A stretch of 64,000 nt of DNA from contig NZ_LMNS01000006.1 in the NCBI RefSeq assembly GCF_001423405.1, forward strand, positions 1-64,000. The letters are read 5' to 3'. The position numbers were made by a program, and so were the translations under genes. Origin of the DNA: Methylobacterium sp. Leaf123 (GTDB taxonomy: Bacteria; Pseudomonadota; Alphaproteobacteria; Rhizobiales; Beijerinckiaceae). Below the pieces are notes generated by a model that was given only the letters and a program-made list of their open reading frames with translations, was not told the DNA's origin and ran no database searches. Positions 54,770-63,485 of this stretch are shown here, piece by piece (the stretch's first letter is position 1; the number at the start of each line of letters is the position of its first letter).

Positions 54770-55858
54770 ATGGCAGCCTGGGTGAAGGGAGGCGCAGCGG
54801 ATATAGGCGCTGCGGTCGAGGCCGCGGCCGACCTGCTCGCCGCCTCACGCGTGCCGGTGCTGGCGGGCCTGAGCGCCGAGGTTTCGGCACTCCGCGCCGC
54901 TTACCGGCTGGCCGAGACCCTCGGCGCCTCGCTCGATCCCGTCTCCGGCCCCAGCGTCTATGCCGAACTCGGCGCGCTCAGCGCCGGTGGCGCGATGAGC
55001 ACGACACGGGCCGAGACGATCGGCCGGGCGGATGTGGTCCTGATCGTCGGCAACCGTCCCTGGGACGGTGAGCTGATCGCCGAGATCGCCGCCGCGGCCC
55101 CGAGCCGTGGACGCGCGGCGGGCTCGGAGCGCGCCCTGCTCTCCCTGGGTGGTCCTCAGAACGGCGCGATCCGCCACGTCGCCTACGCGGCGGAATCCGG
55201 CGGCCTCGCCATCTCGCTCGGGCATCTGCGCGCCTTCGCCAAGGGCCATCTCGCCGGTGAGGCCGCCTTTGCCGATCTCGCCAAGCGCCTGTTCGCGGCC
55301 CAGTACGGCGTCATCATCTACGATCCGGAAGAGGTCGGCGAACTCGGCGCGGAAATGCTCCAGGGGCTGATCCGCGACCTCAACGAATCCACCCGCTTCT
55401 TCGCGCTGACGCTCGCCGACCCGTTCCAGGGCCGCGCGGCGGTGCAACTCTCCGCCTGGACCACGGGACAGGCGCCGCGCGTCGGCTTCGGCCGGCACCA
55501 GCCCGAGCACGATTCCTGGCGCTTCGACAGCGCCCGCCAGATCGCTGCGGGTGAAGCCGACGCCGCCCTGTGGCTCGCTTCCCTGCCCGCCCCGCGCCCC
55601 GCCTGGCTCGGGAGCCTGCCGACGATCGCCATTGTCGGCGAGGGCTCTCAGGAGGCCGCGGGCGAGACGGCGGAGGTCGTCATCACCGTGGGCGTGCCCG
55701 GACAGAGCGTCGGCGGCGCCCTCTGGAACGACCGGCGCGGCGTCATCGCCTATGCCGAGGCCAGCGATCCATCGAAGACCCAAGCTGAAACGGAGACTGC
55801 GGCCGGCGTGCTCACCCGCATCCGCGACCGCCTCATCGAGAAGGGTGTCTCATGCTGA
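54770..55858 (+). CDS. fhcB: Formyltransferase/hydrolase complex subunit FhcB
   Basis: A 362-residue subunit related to the molybdopterin subunit FwdB/FmdB of archaeal formylmethanofuran dehydrogenase (VPVLAGLSAEVSALRAAYRLAETLGAS, GRADVVLIVGNRPWD split). It lacks the iron-sulfur and Mo/W cysteine residues of the archaeal enzyme, in keeping with a complex that hydrolyses formyl-methylofuran instead of reducing CO2. It is the first gene of fhcBADC; fhcA starts within its last codons. Confidence 0.93.
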   Translation: MAAWVKGGAADIGAAVEAAADLLAASRVPVLAGLSAEVSALRAAYRLAETLGASLDPVSGPSVYAELGALSAGGAMSTTRAETIGRADVVLIVGNRPWDGELIAEIAAAAPSRGRAAGSERALLSLGGPQNGAIRHVAYAAESGGLAISLGHLRAFAKGHLAGEAAFADLAKRLFAAQYGVIIYDPEEVGELGAEMLQGLIRDLNESTRFFALTLADPFQGRAAVQLSAWTTGQAPRVGFGRHQPEHDSWRFDSARQIAAGEADAALWLASLPAPRPAWLGSLPTIAIVGEGSQEAAGETAEVVITVGVPGQSVGGALWNDRRGVIAYAEASDPSKTQAETETAAGVLTRIRDRLIEKGVSC

Positions 55859-57498
55859 CCCGTATCCACGGTGGACGGGTGGTCGATCCCACGGCCGGGC
55901 GCGACGCCATCGGCGACGTCTGGATTGAGGATGGCCGCGTCGTCGCCCCGAGCGAGCGCGCCCCCGACCAAACCATCGACGCCACGGGCTGCGTGGTGAT
56001 GGCCGGCGGCGTCGAGGTCCACTCGCACATCGCCGGCGGCAACGTGGTGATGAGCCGCCTGCTGCTGCCCGACCTCTATGTCAGCGAATCCGCCCCCAAC
56101 GGCCATCCCTTCGCCCATGCCGGCGGTTCGGGAAGCTGGATCGGCGCCAACTATGCGCGGATGGGCTACACCACCGCGGTCGAGCCGGCGCTGCCGCCCT
56201 CGAACGCGCTCGCGACCCATCTCGAACTCGCCGACATCCCCCTGCTCGACCGCGGCGGTCTGGCCGTGCTCGGCAACGACGACCACCTGCTTCAGCTCCT
56301 GCGCGATGGCGAGGGCAAGCAGGCGGTGCGCGATCTCGTGCAGCAGACGCTGGCCCATTCGCGGGGCCTCGGCGTCAAGTGCATCAACGCGGGCGGCGCC
56401 TCGGCCTTCAAGGACGGCGTGCTCAAGCTCAGCCTCGACGACGAGATCCCCTGCTACGGGCTCTCGACGCGCAAGATCATGTCGGCCCTGCTCGACGCGG
56501 TGGAAGAGATCGGCGTGCCGCATCCGCTGCATGTTCACTGCAACAATCTCGGCCTGCCCGGCGCCGACGACTCGCTCGTCGCGACGCTGGAAGCGGCCGA
56601 AGGTCGGCGCATCCACTTTGCCCATGCTCAGTTCTACGCCTACGGCGTGGTGGATCCCGAAAACCCGATGACCGGCGGCTTCCGTTCGGCGGCCGAGCGC
56701 ATCAACGCGGCGATGGAGGAACACCCCAACGCGACCTACGACGTGGGTCAGGTGGTGTTCGGCCAGACCGTGACGATCTCGCTCGACATCCTGCGCCAGT
56801 TCGGTGGCCGCAAGGGCGCCAAGCCGAAGAAGTGGGTGATCTCGGCGGGTGATGCCGAGGGCGGCGGCGTGGTGCCGTTCCTCTACCGGCCGCGCGGCCC
56901 GGTCTCCTCGCTGCAATGGGCGATCGGCCTCGAATTGATGCTGCTCTCTTCGAACCCCGAGCGCACCATCCTAACGACCGACCACCCGAATGGCGGCGTC
57001 TTCACCGAATATCCGCGCATCATCCACCTGCTGATGGATGCCGAGGAGCGCGCCAAGGAAATCGCAACGCTGCCGGCGATCGTCGGCGAGCGCTCCGGCC
57101 TGCCCAAGATCGAGCGCGAGTACAGCTTCAGCGAAATCGCCCAGCTCACCCGCTCCGGCCCGGCCAAGCTGCTCGGCCTGACTGATCGCGGCCACCTGCG
57201 CGAGGGCGCCAAGGCCGACGTCGCGATCTACCGCGACGACAAGGACCGCACGGCGATGTTCTCGCGGGCCAAGCTCGTGCTGAAGGACGGCCAGCCCATC
57301 GTCGAGGATGGCGAGGTCGTCGCTTGGTTCTCGGGCAAGACGCTCAGCCTTGATGTCGAGGCCGATGCGGGCATGGAAAAGCGCGCCGAGAGCTACCTGC
57401 AGGACCGCTTCGGCGCCGGGCTCGACACCTTCGCGGTGCCGGACGCTGCGTTCCCCGAGAATACCGGGACGTTCGAAGACGTGGCGTGCCGGGCGTGA
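55852..57498 (+). CDS. fhcA: Formyltransferase/hydrolase complex subunit FhcA (amidohydrolase)
   Basis: A 548-residue metal-dependent amidohydrolase with the metal motif GGVEVHSHIAGGNV, the later His/Asp residues in LHVHCNNLGLPGADDS, IHFAHAQFYAYG and TTDHPNGGVFTEYP. It hydrolyses formyl-methylofuran to formate and methylofuran. It shares 7 bases with the fhcB end. Length and order agree with FwdA-type subunits. Confidence 0.96.
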   Translation: MLTRIHGGRVVDPTAGRDAIGDVWIEDGRVVAPSERAPDQTIDATGCVVMAGGVEVHSHIAGGNVVMSRLLLPDLYVSESAPNGHPFAHAGGSGSWIGANYARMGYTTAVEPALPPSNALATHLELADIPLLDRGGLAVLGNDDHLLQLLRDGEGKQAVRDLVQQTLAHSRGLGVKCINAGGASAFKDGVLKLSLDDEIPCYGLSTRKIMSALLDAVEEIGVPHPLHVHCNNLGLPGADDSLVATLEAAEGRRIHFAHAQFYAYGVVDPENPMTGGFRSAAERINAAMEEHPNATYDVGQVVFGQTVTISLDILRQFGGRKGAKPKKWVISAGDAEGGGVVPFLYRPRGPVSSLQWAIGLELMLLSSNPERTILTTDHPNGGVFTEYPRIIHLLMDAEERAKEIATLPAIVGERSGLPKIEREYSFSEIAQLTRSGPAKLLGLTDRGHLREGAKADVAIYRDDKDRTAMFSRAKLVLKDGQPIVEDGEVVAWFSGKTLSLDVEADAGMEKRAESYLQDRFGAGLDTFAVPDAAFPENTGTFEDVACRA

Positions 57499-57523
57499 TG
57501 TCGAGGGTGATGGAATCGAATCG

Positions 57524-58459
57524 ATGAGCGACTTCACCCTCAACGGCATCAAGGTCGAGGACACCTTCGCCGAAGCCTTCGACGTCGCGGGCACCGCGAT
57601 CATCGTCACCAACGACACGCCGAAATGGGCGATGATCGCGGCGACGGTGATGACGGGCTTCGCCACGTCGGTGATCGGCTGCGGCGCCGAGGCCGGCATC
57701 GACGCCGAACTCTCCCCCGAGGAGACACCGGACGGGCGGCCGGGCGTACGCATCCTGCTGTTCGGTTTCGAGCCGAACGGGCTGAAGGACCAGCTCCTCA
57801 AGCGCGTTGGCCAGTGCATCCTGACCTGCCCCGGCACCGCCTGCTTTGCCGGCGTCGAAGGCCCGACCAAGATCAAGCTCGGCGGCGCGATCCGCTATTT
57901 CGGTGACGGCTTCGCAGTCGCCAAGCGCCTGCCCGACCATGAGGGCAAGATGCGCCGCTACTGGCGCATCCCCGTCATGGACGGCGAGTTCCTGTGCGAG
58001 GATTCGGTGCGCGCGGTGGATGGCGCGGTCGGCGGCGGCAACCTGCTGTTCCTCGGCCGCAAGCACGCCGACACGCTCATCGTCGCCGAGATCGCGGTCG
58101 AGGCGGCCAAGGCGATCCCCGGCGCGATCCTGCCCTTCCCCGGCGGCATCGTCCGCTCCGGCTCGAAGGTCGGCGGGCGCACCAAGGGCATGATGGCCTC
58201 GACCAACGACGCCTATTGCCCGACGCTCAAGGGCCGGGCCGGCTCGGCGCTGCCGCCCGAATGCGGCGTGGTGCTGGAAATCGTCATCGACGCCCTGACC
58301 TCGGCCGCGGTCGCCGAATCGATGCGCGCGGCGCTGCACGCCGCCACCGAGATCGGCGCACAGCACGGCCTCGTCGCGGTCACCGCCGGCAATTACGGCG
58401 GCAATCTCGGCCGGCACCACTACCACCTCCGCGACCTGTTGGAGAAACCCGCCGCATGA
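57524..58459 (+). CDS. fhcD: Formylmethanofuran:H4MPT formyltransferase FhcD
   Basis: A 311-residue enzyme transferring the formyl group from formyl-H4MPT to methylofuran. The sequence is typical of Ftr: NGIKVEDTFAEAFDVAGTAI, CPGTACFAGVEGPTKIKLGG, PFPGGIVRSGSKVGGRTKG and GNYGGNLGRHHYHL. It starts 25 bases after fhcA and overlaps fhcC by ATGA. Confidence 0.96.
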   Translation: MSDFTLNGIKVEDTFAEAFDVAGTAIIVTNDTPKWAMIAATVMTGFATSVIGCGAEAGIDAELSPEETPDGRPGVRILLFGFEPNGLKDQLLKRVGQCILTCPGTACFAGVEGPTKIKLGGAIRYFGDGFAVAKRLPDHEGKMRRYWRIPVMDGEFLCEDSVRAVDGAVGGGNLLFLGRKHADTLIVAEIAVEAAKAIPGAILPFPGGIVRSGSKVGGRTKGMMASTNDAYCPTLKGRAGSALPPECGVVLEIVIDALTSAAVAESMRAALHAATEIGAQHGLVAVTAGNYGGNLGRHHYHLRDLLEKPAA

Positions 58460-59253
58460 GCACGCTGAGACTGCGCGGTGATCTGCCGGAGCGGGTCGAC
58501 CTTCTCAACATCACCCCGCTCGCCCTGAGCGGGCTATCCGAAGCCGAGGCGGGCAAGCTCGCCATCGGCACCAGCCGCCGTGGCCTGACCCTCGGCGACG
58601 TGTTCGAGATCAGCCTCGACGGCTCCGACAGCCTCGTGATCGAGGGCGGCTCGTCCCGGCTCGACCGGGTCGGCGCGGCGCTCTCGCAAGGCGCGATCCG
58701 GGTCGAGGGTGATGTCGGCCAGCGCCTCGGCGAAGGCATGGCGGCGGGCACGCTGACCGTGACCGGCTCGGCCGGCCCCTATGCCGGCACCGGTGCCACC
58801 GGCGGCACCATCACGATCGAAGGTGATGCCGGCGACCACGCGGGCGGCGCCGTCTACGCCGCCAAGGCCGGGCTCGACGGCGCGACCCTCGTCATCAAGG
58901 GCGCGGCCGGCGACCATCTCGGCGACCGTATGCGCCGCGGCATCATCCTCGCCGGTTCGGCCGGTGCTTACGCCGGCTCGCGCATGATCGCGGGCACCAT
59001 CGTCGTCTCCGGCGCGCTCGGCGACCATCCGGGCTACGGCATGCGCCGCGGCACGCTGATCGCGGGCAGCCACGGCACGCTGTTGCCGACCTTCGTCGAG
59101 ACCGGCACGCCCGACCTCGTCTTCGTCCGGCTGCTGGCCCAGAGCCTCAAGCATCTCGGCGCGGCGCAGGCCAGCCTGCTTGGCGGCACGCTGCGGCGCT
59201 ACTCCGGCGATCTCGCGACGATCGGCAAGGGCGAACTCTTCGTGCCGGCCTGA
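58456..59253 (+). CDS. fhcC: Formyltransferase/hydrolase complex subunit FhcC
   Basis: A 265-residue protein related to FwdC/glutamate-synthase-alpha-like beta-helix: repeated segments of the type GxxAGxxMxxGxIxVxGxxGxxxG (AGDHLGDRMRRGIILAGSAG, GDHPGYGMRRGTLIAGSHG). It holds the complex together rather than catalysing. It is the last gene of fhcBADC. Confidence 0.95.
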   Translation: MSTLRLRGDLPERVDLLNITPLALSGLSEAEAGKLAIGTSRRGLTLGDVFEISLDGSDSLVIEGGSSRLDRVGAALSQGAIRVEGDVGQRLGEGMAAGTLTVTGSAGPYAGTGATGGTITIEGDAGDHAGGAVYAAKAGLDGATLVIKGAAGDHLGDRMRRGIILAGSAGAYAGSRMIAGTIVVSGALGDHPGYGMRRGTLIAGSHGTLLPTFVETGTPDLVFVRLLAQSLKHLGAAQASLLGGTLRRYSGDLATIGKGELFVPA

Positions 59254-59277
59254 TCCGGCACGATTTTTCCGAAAGCT

Positions 59278-59309
59278 GCCGGCAAGTCGCAGAAAAATGA
59301 CTTGCCGGC
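59278..59309. terminator. Hairpin downstream of fhcC
   Basis: A perfect 11-bp stem GCCGGCAAGTC / GACTTGCCGGC with a 10-base A-rich loop, 24 bases after the fhcC stop. There is no clear U-run, so it may be a processing or stabilising element rather than a classical terminator. Confidence 0.6.
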
Positions 59310-59399
59310 CTGCCGGATTCTCCCACCTTGCCTTGGACCAAGGCGCGGGACACCGATCCGGTCGAGCCGACCGCGCCCCTCCGAGCCGAGGCCGCGCGC

Positions 59400-59606
59400 A
59401 TGTTCCTGCTCCTGTCCGTCTGCCTGATCGCCCAGCCGGCGAAGTGCCACGACGAGCGGATCAACCTGAACTACGACAATCCGAACCCTTTCCTGTGTCT
59501 GCGCAACTCGCAGAGCACGCTCGCGGCGTGGCAGGAGGAGCATCCGGACTATCACGTGAAGAGTTGGCGCTGCGCCCCCAGGGCGAGCCTGCCGAACGAC
59601 CTGTAG
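59400..59606 (+). CDS. Small secreted protein of unknown function, 68 aa
   Basis: Begins MFLLLSVCLIAQPAKCHDER, a short signal peptide. The mature region (INLNYDNPNPFLCLRNSQST, EHPDYHVKSWRC) has cysteines and conserved aromatic residues, suggesting a compact disulfide-bonded protein. I do not recognise it. It sits between fhcC and the two-component pair. Other ATG codons upstream in frame lack a signal peptide. Confidence 0.65.
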   Translation: MFLLLSVCLIAQPAKCHDERINLNYDNPNPFLCLRNSQSTLAAWQEEHPDYHVKSWRCAPRASLPNDL

Positions 59607-59714
59607 GAACGATCGACGAGCGGACCGGGAAAAGCCGGCAATGCGAGCCGGCTTGAGACCCTGCCCCGGCGGTGACATGGTCCGCCCGCCGCTGCTGCGG
59701 CGGAGAGGGAGACC

Positions 59715-61349
59715 ATGCGTTCGCTGAGAGTCCGGTTCGCTCTCCTGCTCGGCGGCACGGCGTTGATCGCCCTGCTGGCGGCGACCGGCGTGCTGTGGTC
59801 GATCCGGCTGACTGAGAACGTCATCGAACGGACGCTGGCGGCCCAGCACCGGCTGGAGCTTCTGGCGGAACTGTCGGGGCGGCTGGCGCAGTACGGCTTT
59901 GCCGCCATCGAGAGCGTCGGCAATCCGGACGCGCCGCCCGAAGCCCTGTCGGTGACCCGCGACCGGGTCGATCAGGCGCTCAACCATGTCGATGACGCCA
60001 TCGGCAGCGGCATGGCGACCAGCGCCAACCTGGAGGACCGGATCCAGTACGTCGCCCGCACCCGGCCGCTGGCCAATGTGCGCGCGGCCCGCGCGATGCT
60101 CGACCGTCAGGTCACCCTGGTGCGGCGCGAGGCCGATCCGGATCGTCGCAAGACGGCGATGCAGGGCGCGCTCAACGCCTTCGGCGCGATGACGGGACCG
60201 CCGCTCTCCCTGCTGATCGAGACCGAGCGGCGCAGCATGGCCGCCGGCTCCGAGGCGGCCCGGACGCTGTCGCGGCGGCTCACCGCCGCCGCGCTGGCCG
60301 CGACGGTGTTGGCGCTCGCCTTCGTCGGGGTGCTCTACCGTTCGGTCACGCGCCCGACCCTGGCGCGGATCGAGGAGATCCGCCGGGCGGCCGGGGCCGT
60401 CGGCAGCGGCGCGCTCGAAACCCGGCTCTCGGTCGAGACCCGCGACGAACTCGGGCTTCTGGTCGCGAACTTCAACCGCATGGCGGCGCGGCTCGCTCGC
60501 CGCGAGAGCCGGCTCGCCGCCGACCGCGCCGCGCTGGAGGAGACGGTGGAAGCCCGCACCGCCGACCTGCGTGCGGCCAACGAGCGGCTAGAGATGGTGG
60601 ATCGCTCCCGGCGCCGCTTCTTCGCCGATGTCAGCCACGAGTTGCGCACGCCGCTCACGGTGATCCTGGGCGAATGCGACCTCGCCCAGCGCTCGGCGGA
60701 GCGCGCCGCCGGCCGAACCGTGGATTACGGACCGGTCTTCACCACCATCCGCAAACGGGCGCAGCGTCTCAAGCGGCGGGTCGAGGATCTGCTGCGGGTG
60801 GCCCGCTCGGAATCCGGCCAGATCGAGCTCGACCGGCGCGCCGTGAGCGCCGTCGAGGTGCTGACCGATGCCGTCGATAGCGCCGGCTCGGAAGCCGCCC
60901 GCCGCCGGGTCGAGCTGGTGCTGGAACCGGGCGACCACGACATCGAGATCGCCGCCGATCCGGAATGGCTCCGTCAGGTTGTCGAGAGCCTGATCGACAA
61001 CGCCCTGCGCCACGCCACCGGCCTGACCCGCATCACCGTCTCGTTGAGCGGGCGCGACACGTCGCAGGGCAGCCGGGCGCTGGTCACGATCGACGATGAC
61101 GGCCCCGGCTTTCCCGCGGGCGGGGACGGGCTGTTCGAGCGCTTCCGCCGCGAGGCCCGATCGGGAGAAGCGGGATTCGGCATAGGTTTAGCGCTGGCGC
61201 GATGGGTCATTGAGCGCCATGATGGTGCGATCAGCCTCGGCCAAGCCGAACACGGCGGCGCGCGGGTGGTCATCGACCTGCCCTCGCTCGACGATGGCGT
61301 CGCATCGGAATCCGACGGGGCAGGACACGAGAGGATCGGCGCCGCATGA
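59715..61349 (+). CDS. mxbD: Membrane sensor histidine kinase, probably MxbD
   Basis: A 544-residue kinase with two membrane helices (about residues 8-30 and 190-210), a periplasmic helical sensor domain of about 155 residues, a HAMP linker (RSVTRPTLARIEEIRRAAG), H-box FFADVSHELRTPLTVILGE, and the ATPase domain (ESLIDNALRHATG, DDDGPGFP, GFGIGLALARWV). In M. extorquens mxbDM is a two-component system required for methanol dehydrogenase and PQQ gene expression and lies next to pqqA. This location is the reason for the name. It overlaps mxbM by ATGA. Confidence 0.82.
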   Translation: MRSLRVRFALLLGGTALIALLAATGVLWSIRLTENVIERTLAAQHRLELLAELSGRLAQYGFAAIESVGNPDAPPEALSVTRDRVDQALNHVDDAIGSGMATSANLEDRIQYVARTRPLANVRAARAMLDRQVTLVRREADPDRRKTAMQGALNAFGAMTGPPLSLLIETERRSMAAGSEAARTLSRRLTAAALAATVLALAFVGVLYRSVTRPTLARIEEIRRAAGAVGSGALETRLSVETRDELGLLVANFNRMAARLARRESRLAADRAALEETVEARTADLRAANERLEMVDRSRRRFFADVSHELRTPLTVILGECDLAQRSAERAAGRTVDYGPVFTTIRKRAQRLKRRVEDLLRVARSESGQIELDRRAVSAVEVLTDAVDSAGSEAARRRVELVLEPGDHDIEIAADPEWLRQVVESLIDNALRHATGLTRITVSLSGRDTSQGSRALVTIDDDGPGFPAGGDGLFERFRREARSGEAGFGIGLALARWVIERHDGAISLGQAEHGGARVVIDLPSLDDGVASESDGAGHERIGAA

Positions 61350-62053
61350 CGACGCGCGTATTGATCGTTGAGGATGACATCGACATCCGCGGCATCCTGG
61401 CCCGCGGCCTGGAGGCGGAAGGGTTTTCCGTCGGCGTGGCCGGCCGGGTCGAGGACGCGCTGAGTGCCGCCCGCGACGACGCGCCGGAGGCGGTGGTGCT
61501 CGACATCACCCTGCCCGACGGGTCCGGCCACGATGTCTGCCGCTCCTTGCGCGAGGGCGGCTATCCCGGCGCGATCCTGTTCCTGAGCGCCCGCGACGAG
61601 GTGCGCGACCGGGCCGAGGGGCTGGCGCTCGGCGCCGACGACTACATCGTCAAGCCGTTCGTGTTCGACGAATTGCTGGCCCGGCTCCAAGTCCACCTGC
61701 TGCGCCGCCGCGAGGCGGACACCCCGCGCACCGTCTTCACCGCCGGCCGGCTGACCCTCGACGTGAACATCCGTCAGGTCAGCTTCGGCGAAGCCTCCGC
61801 GCGCCTCACCCCGCGCGAGGCGGAGTTGCTCGCCCTGCTGATGCAGGAGGTGAACCGGCCGATCTCGCGCGGCGAAATCTTCGACCGGCTCTGGGCGAGC
61901 CAGGGCGGCCTCTCCCTCAACGTCGTCGATGTCTATGTCGGCTACTTACGCTCGAAGCTCTCGGATTTCGTGCGGCTCGGCGGCCCGGTGATCGTCACGG
62001 TGCGCGGCAAGGGCTTCATGCTCGATCTGCGCGGCCAGGATTTCCGCCATTGA
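61346..62053 (+). CDS. mxbM: OmpR-family response regulator, probably MxbM
   Basis: A 235-residue regulator: receiver domain with the phospho-Asp in AVVLDITLPDGSGHDV and Lys in DYIVKPFVFDELL, then a winged-helix DNA-binding domain (about residues 130-235, SARLTPREAELLALLMQEVN, NVVDVYVGYLRSKLS). Cotranscribed with the kinase. Target promoters probably include mxa and pqqA, from what is known of MxbM. Confidence 0.85.
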   Translation: MTTRVLIVEDDIDIRGILARGLEAEGFSVGVAGRVEDALSAARDDAPEAVVLDITLPDGSGHDVCRSLREGGYPGAILFLSARDEVRDRAEGLALGADDYIVKPFVFDELLARLQVHLLRRREADTPRTVFTAGRLTLDVNIRQVSFGEASARLTPREAELLALLMQEVNRPISRGEIFDRLWASQGGLSLNVVDVYVGYLRSKLSDFVRLGGPVIVTVRGKGFMLDLRGQDFRH

Positions 62054-62282
62054 CCCCCGCGGCATTTCGCTCTCCGACCAAAATCTAACCCTCGACTCAC
62101 GCGAAGTTAGGCTGAACCCGGCGCGAACTTGGGAAGAAACGGCAAGCTGGCTCTTGCGGGCGGGGCCGGAATTGGCGATATACCTCCGGCACGCGAAAAC
62201 GAGTGCGTCGCCAGTATCTTACGATCCTCTTAATCAGCGGATCGAGGGGTTCCGGCGTTTCATAAAGTCGAGGAGAGACACC

Positions 62283-62372
62283 ATGAAGTGGGCTGCCCCC
62301 ATCGTTTCCGAGATCTGCGTCGGCATGGAAGTCACGAGCTACGAGTCGGCCGAGATCGACACCTTCAACTAA
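62283..62372 (+). CDS. pqqA: PqqA, ribosomally made precursor of PQQ
   Basis: A 29-residue peptide (MKWAAPIVSEICVGMEVTSY and nine more residues). The Glu and Tyr that PqqE joins are at positions 16 and 20 (E-x3-Y). The ribosome-binding site GAGGAGAG is good. It starts 229 bases after mxbM. PqqA is the backbone of the quinone cofactor of methanol dehydrogenase. Confidence 0.97.
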   Translation: MKWAAPIVSEICVGMEVTSYESAEIDTFN

Positions 62373-62419
62373 GGTGATTTGAGCCGGGTCGGGGTTGCAG
62401 GCATCAGCGGGTTCTCACC

Positions 62420-63319
62420 ATGCATGTCGTGATCCTGGGCTCGGCGGCGGGCGGCGGCGTTCCTCAATGGAACTGCCGCTGCTCCATCTGCTCCCTGGCC
62501 TGGGCGGGCGATGCCCGCGTCAGGCCGCGCACGCAGTCGAGCCTCGCCGTCTCCCCCGACGGGGAACGCTGGCTCCTGCTGAATGCCTCGCCCGACATCC
62601 GCCAGCAGATCCAGGCCAATCCGCCGATGCATCCGCGCGAGGGCCTGCGCCACTCGCCGATCCACGCGGTGCTGCTGACCAATGGCGATGTCGATCACGT
62701 CGCGGGCCTGCTGACCCTGCGTGAGGGCCAGCCCTTCACGCTCTACGCTACGCCCGGCATTCTGGCCTCCGTCTCCGACAACCGCATCTTCGACGTGATG
62801 GCCGCGGAGGTGGTGAGGCGGCAGACGATCGCCCTCGACGAGACCTTCGAGCCGGTGCCCGGCCTGTCGGTGACGCTGTTCTCCGTCCCCGGCAAGGTGC
62901 CGCTCTGGCTGGAAGACGCCTCGATGGAGATCGGGGCGGAGACCGAAACCACGGTCGGCACGATGATCGAGGCCGGGGGCAAGCGCCTCGCCTATATCCC
63001 CGGCTGCGCCCGGGTGACGGCGGATCTGAAAGCCCGCATCGCCGGCGCCGACGCGCTCCTGTTCGACGGCACGGTGCTGGAGGACGACGACATGATCCGC
63101 GCTGGTGTCGGCACCAAGACCGGCTGGCGCATGGGCCATATCCAGATGAACGGCGAGACCGGCTCGATCGCCTCCCTCGCCGATATCGAGATCGGCCAGC
63201 GGGTCTTCGTTCACATCAACAACACCAATCCGGTCCTGGTCGAGGATTCGCCCGAGCGCGCGAGCGTCGAAGAGCGCGGCTGGACCGTCGCCCATGACGG
63301 CCTGACCCTCGATCTCTGA
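62420..63319 (+). CDS. pqqB: PqqB, PQQ biosynthesis hydroxylase (metallo-beta-lactamase fold)
   Basis: A 299-residue protein with the family start VVILGSAAGGGVPQWNCRCSIC (zinc-binding cysteines), the modified metal motif TNGDVDHVAGLL, and IHINNTNPVL-like C terminus (FVHINNTNPVLVEDSP). PqqB hydroxylates the Glu-Tyr dipeptide released from modified PqqA. It follows pqqA by 47 bases. Confidence 0.96.
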   Translation: MHVVILGSAAGGGVPQWNCRCSICSLAWAGDARVRPRTQSSLAVSPDGERWLLLNASPDIRQQIQANPPMHPREGLRHSPIHAVLLTNGDVDHVAGLLTLREGQPFTLYATPGILASVSDNRIFDVMAAEVVRRQTIALDETFEPVPGLSVTLFSVPGKVPLWLEDASMEIGAETETTVGTMIEAGGKRLAYIPGCARVTADLKARIAGADALLFDGTVLEDDDMIRAGVGTKTGWRMGHIQMNGETGSIASLADIEIGQRVFVHINNTNPVLVEDSPERASVEERGWTVAHDGLTLDL

Positions 63320-63485
63320 TCGGGCCGCCGTCCCAGGACGAGTCCGGTCTAGAAATTTAGTGCCGGACTGAATATGTTTTGCACGATCCAATCGCGTGGC
63401 AGCGGCCCTGCCCCGATCGGCACCGGGCCCCATTTAAAAAGAAATCCAGGAAACGCGACTCGAAGCTCGGGGGAAACCGAACGCC

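Noticed and set aside
63350..63355. TAGAAA between pqqB and pqqC, like the -10 box of methanol-regulated mxa promoters
   Set aside because: No AAGACA-like -35 box at the right spacing, and pqqB and pqqC are expected to be in one operon.
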